Assembly (NCBI RefSeq): GCF_018283675.1
Contig: NZ_JAGVRK010000001.1
Span: 744,001 to 808,000 of the forward strand
Length of the DNA: 64,000 nucleotides
Reading direction: 5' to 3'
Origin: Metabacillus flavus
Lineage (GTDB): Bacteria > Bacillota > Bacilli > Bacillales > Bacillaceae
Within the stretch, counting starts at the first letter, position 1; the number at the start of each line of letters is the position of its first letter. Below are positions 63,534-64,000 of the stretch, one piece after another. The translations under genes were made by a program, and so were the position numbers. The notes below the pieces were generated by a model. The model was not told the origin of the DNA, ran no database searches, and worked only from the letters and a program-made list of their open reading frames with translations.

Positions 63534-64000
63534 CTATTTTTTCAGCGCTTTAAACGCTTTTTCCACTGCAGCTAGAGTCTCCGTAATATCTTCTTCCGTA
63601 TGCTCGGTTGTCAGGAACCAAGCTTCGTATTTAGACGGGGCAAGGTTGATTCCCTGATGCAGCATTTCCTTAAAGAAGCGGGCGAACATTTCGCCGTCTG
63701 TGTTCTCTGCCTGCTCATAGTTTTCTACTTTTTCATCCGTAAAGTAGATCGTCAGCGCGCCTTTCAGACGATTGACTGTGATTGTGATATCATGTGCAGC
63801 CGCATGCTTCAGGATGCCTTCTTCAAGGATTGCGCCCAGGCGGTCCATTTCTTCGTATACGCCCTCCTGCTCCAGTACTTCGAGGCAGGCGATTCCGGAA
63901 AGAATGGAAGCGGGGTTGCCGGCCATTGTTCCTGCTTGATACGCAGGTCCGAGCGGTGCGACAGTTTCCATAATCTCTTTTTTGCCGCCGTACGCGCCGA
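63534..64000 (-). CDS. hemL: Glutamate-1-semialdehyde 2,1-aminomutase, C-terminal part
   Basis: The last ~155 residues of a PLP-dependent aminomutase; the frame continues past the window edge ([10 protein letters not shown] precedes [20 protein letters not shown]). '[28 protein letters not shown]' and '[23 protein letters not shown]' are conserved in HemL/GsaB. It turns glutamate-1-semialdehyde into 5-aminolevulinate for heme. In B. subtilis the second copy, gsaB, lies at this position after ygaD/ygaE, so this is probably gsaB. Confidence 0.9.
   Translation of the reverse strand, partial: GAYGGKKEIMETVAPLGPAYQAGTMAGNPASILSGIACLEVLEQEGVYEEMDRLGAILEEGILKHAAAHDITITVNRLKGALTIYFTDEKVENYEQAENTDGEMFARFFKEMLHQGINLAPSKYEAWFLTTEHTEEDITETLAAVEKAFKALKK

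Overview
The window looks like a low-to-mid GC, spore-forming Bacillaceae chromosome (Bacillus/Metabacillus type). The evidence is strong AGGAGG-type ribosome binding sites, frequent TTG/GTG starts, spore genes (sspK, sspE, yfhD, yfhE) and a gene order close to the Bacillus subtilis yfhD-yfhE-yfhF-recX-yfhH-sspK-yfhJ-yfhP-mutY-yfhS-fabL-sspE-ygaB-ygaC-ygaD-ygaE-gsaB segment. That backbone runs from about 29.5 kb to the right end. Accessory blocks are inserted in it: an opp/dpp-like peptide importer, a sulfonate/sugar operon, a large glutamate synthase and a cytidine deaminase.

Layout. 0-7.4 kb is a polymorphic-toxin (LXG/type VII secretion) locus. It holds the tail of an HNH-like toxin with an immunity gene, an N-terminally damaged LXG toxin with a deaminase-like C-terminus next to an Imm6-like gene, two toxin debris fragments that share the same pre-toxin module, a YwqK-like antitoxin, an Ltp-repeat surface protein and another immunity-like gene. 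7.4-13.5 kb has a GNAT acetyltransferase, an ankyrin protein, an O-methyltransferase, a BCCT betaine transporter, a wrecked M23 peptidase, a small HTH protein and an EF-G-binding protein. 14-20.9 kb has a fosmidomycin-type MFS pump, the natAB exporter with divergent natR-natK and a LytTR direct repeat between them, a serine hydrolase and an FMN-binding protein. 21-29.5 kb has an N-acetylmuramoyl-L-alanine amidase, a cluster of DnaA boxes, the nagA-nagB-nagR operon with its operator, a nucleotidyltransferase, an RDD protein, a threonine synthase and a three-module NlpC/P60 protein. 29.5-42.6 kb is the yfh/yga core (spore proteins, RecX, MutY, FabL, Ntdp phosphatase, ABC exporter). 43.7-49.4 kb is a complete five-gene oligopeptide ABC importer. 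49.5-53.4 kb has a cytidine deaminase, ygaE, a metallo-beta-lactamase-fold protein and yezD with an overlapping small gene. 53.7-57.9 kb is an SsuD-like monooxygenase (frameshifted) followed by a sugar-type ABC importer without ATPase. 58.4-62.9 kb is an orphan glutamate synthase large subunit, and the window ends inside hemL/gsaB.

Three things stand out. First, many intergenic spacers carry arrays of short degenerate words repeated every 20-21 bp (two helical turns), each with its own word. Second, the SsuD/sugar-importer operon and yezD share a promoter design: a GGAATTA element like a CymR box at the -35 region, and a terminator hairpin inside the leader. The operon lies between two direct copies of a ~260-bp repeat. 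Third, the toxin locus holds a deaminase-fold effector with its likely immunity gene.
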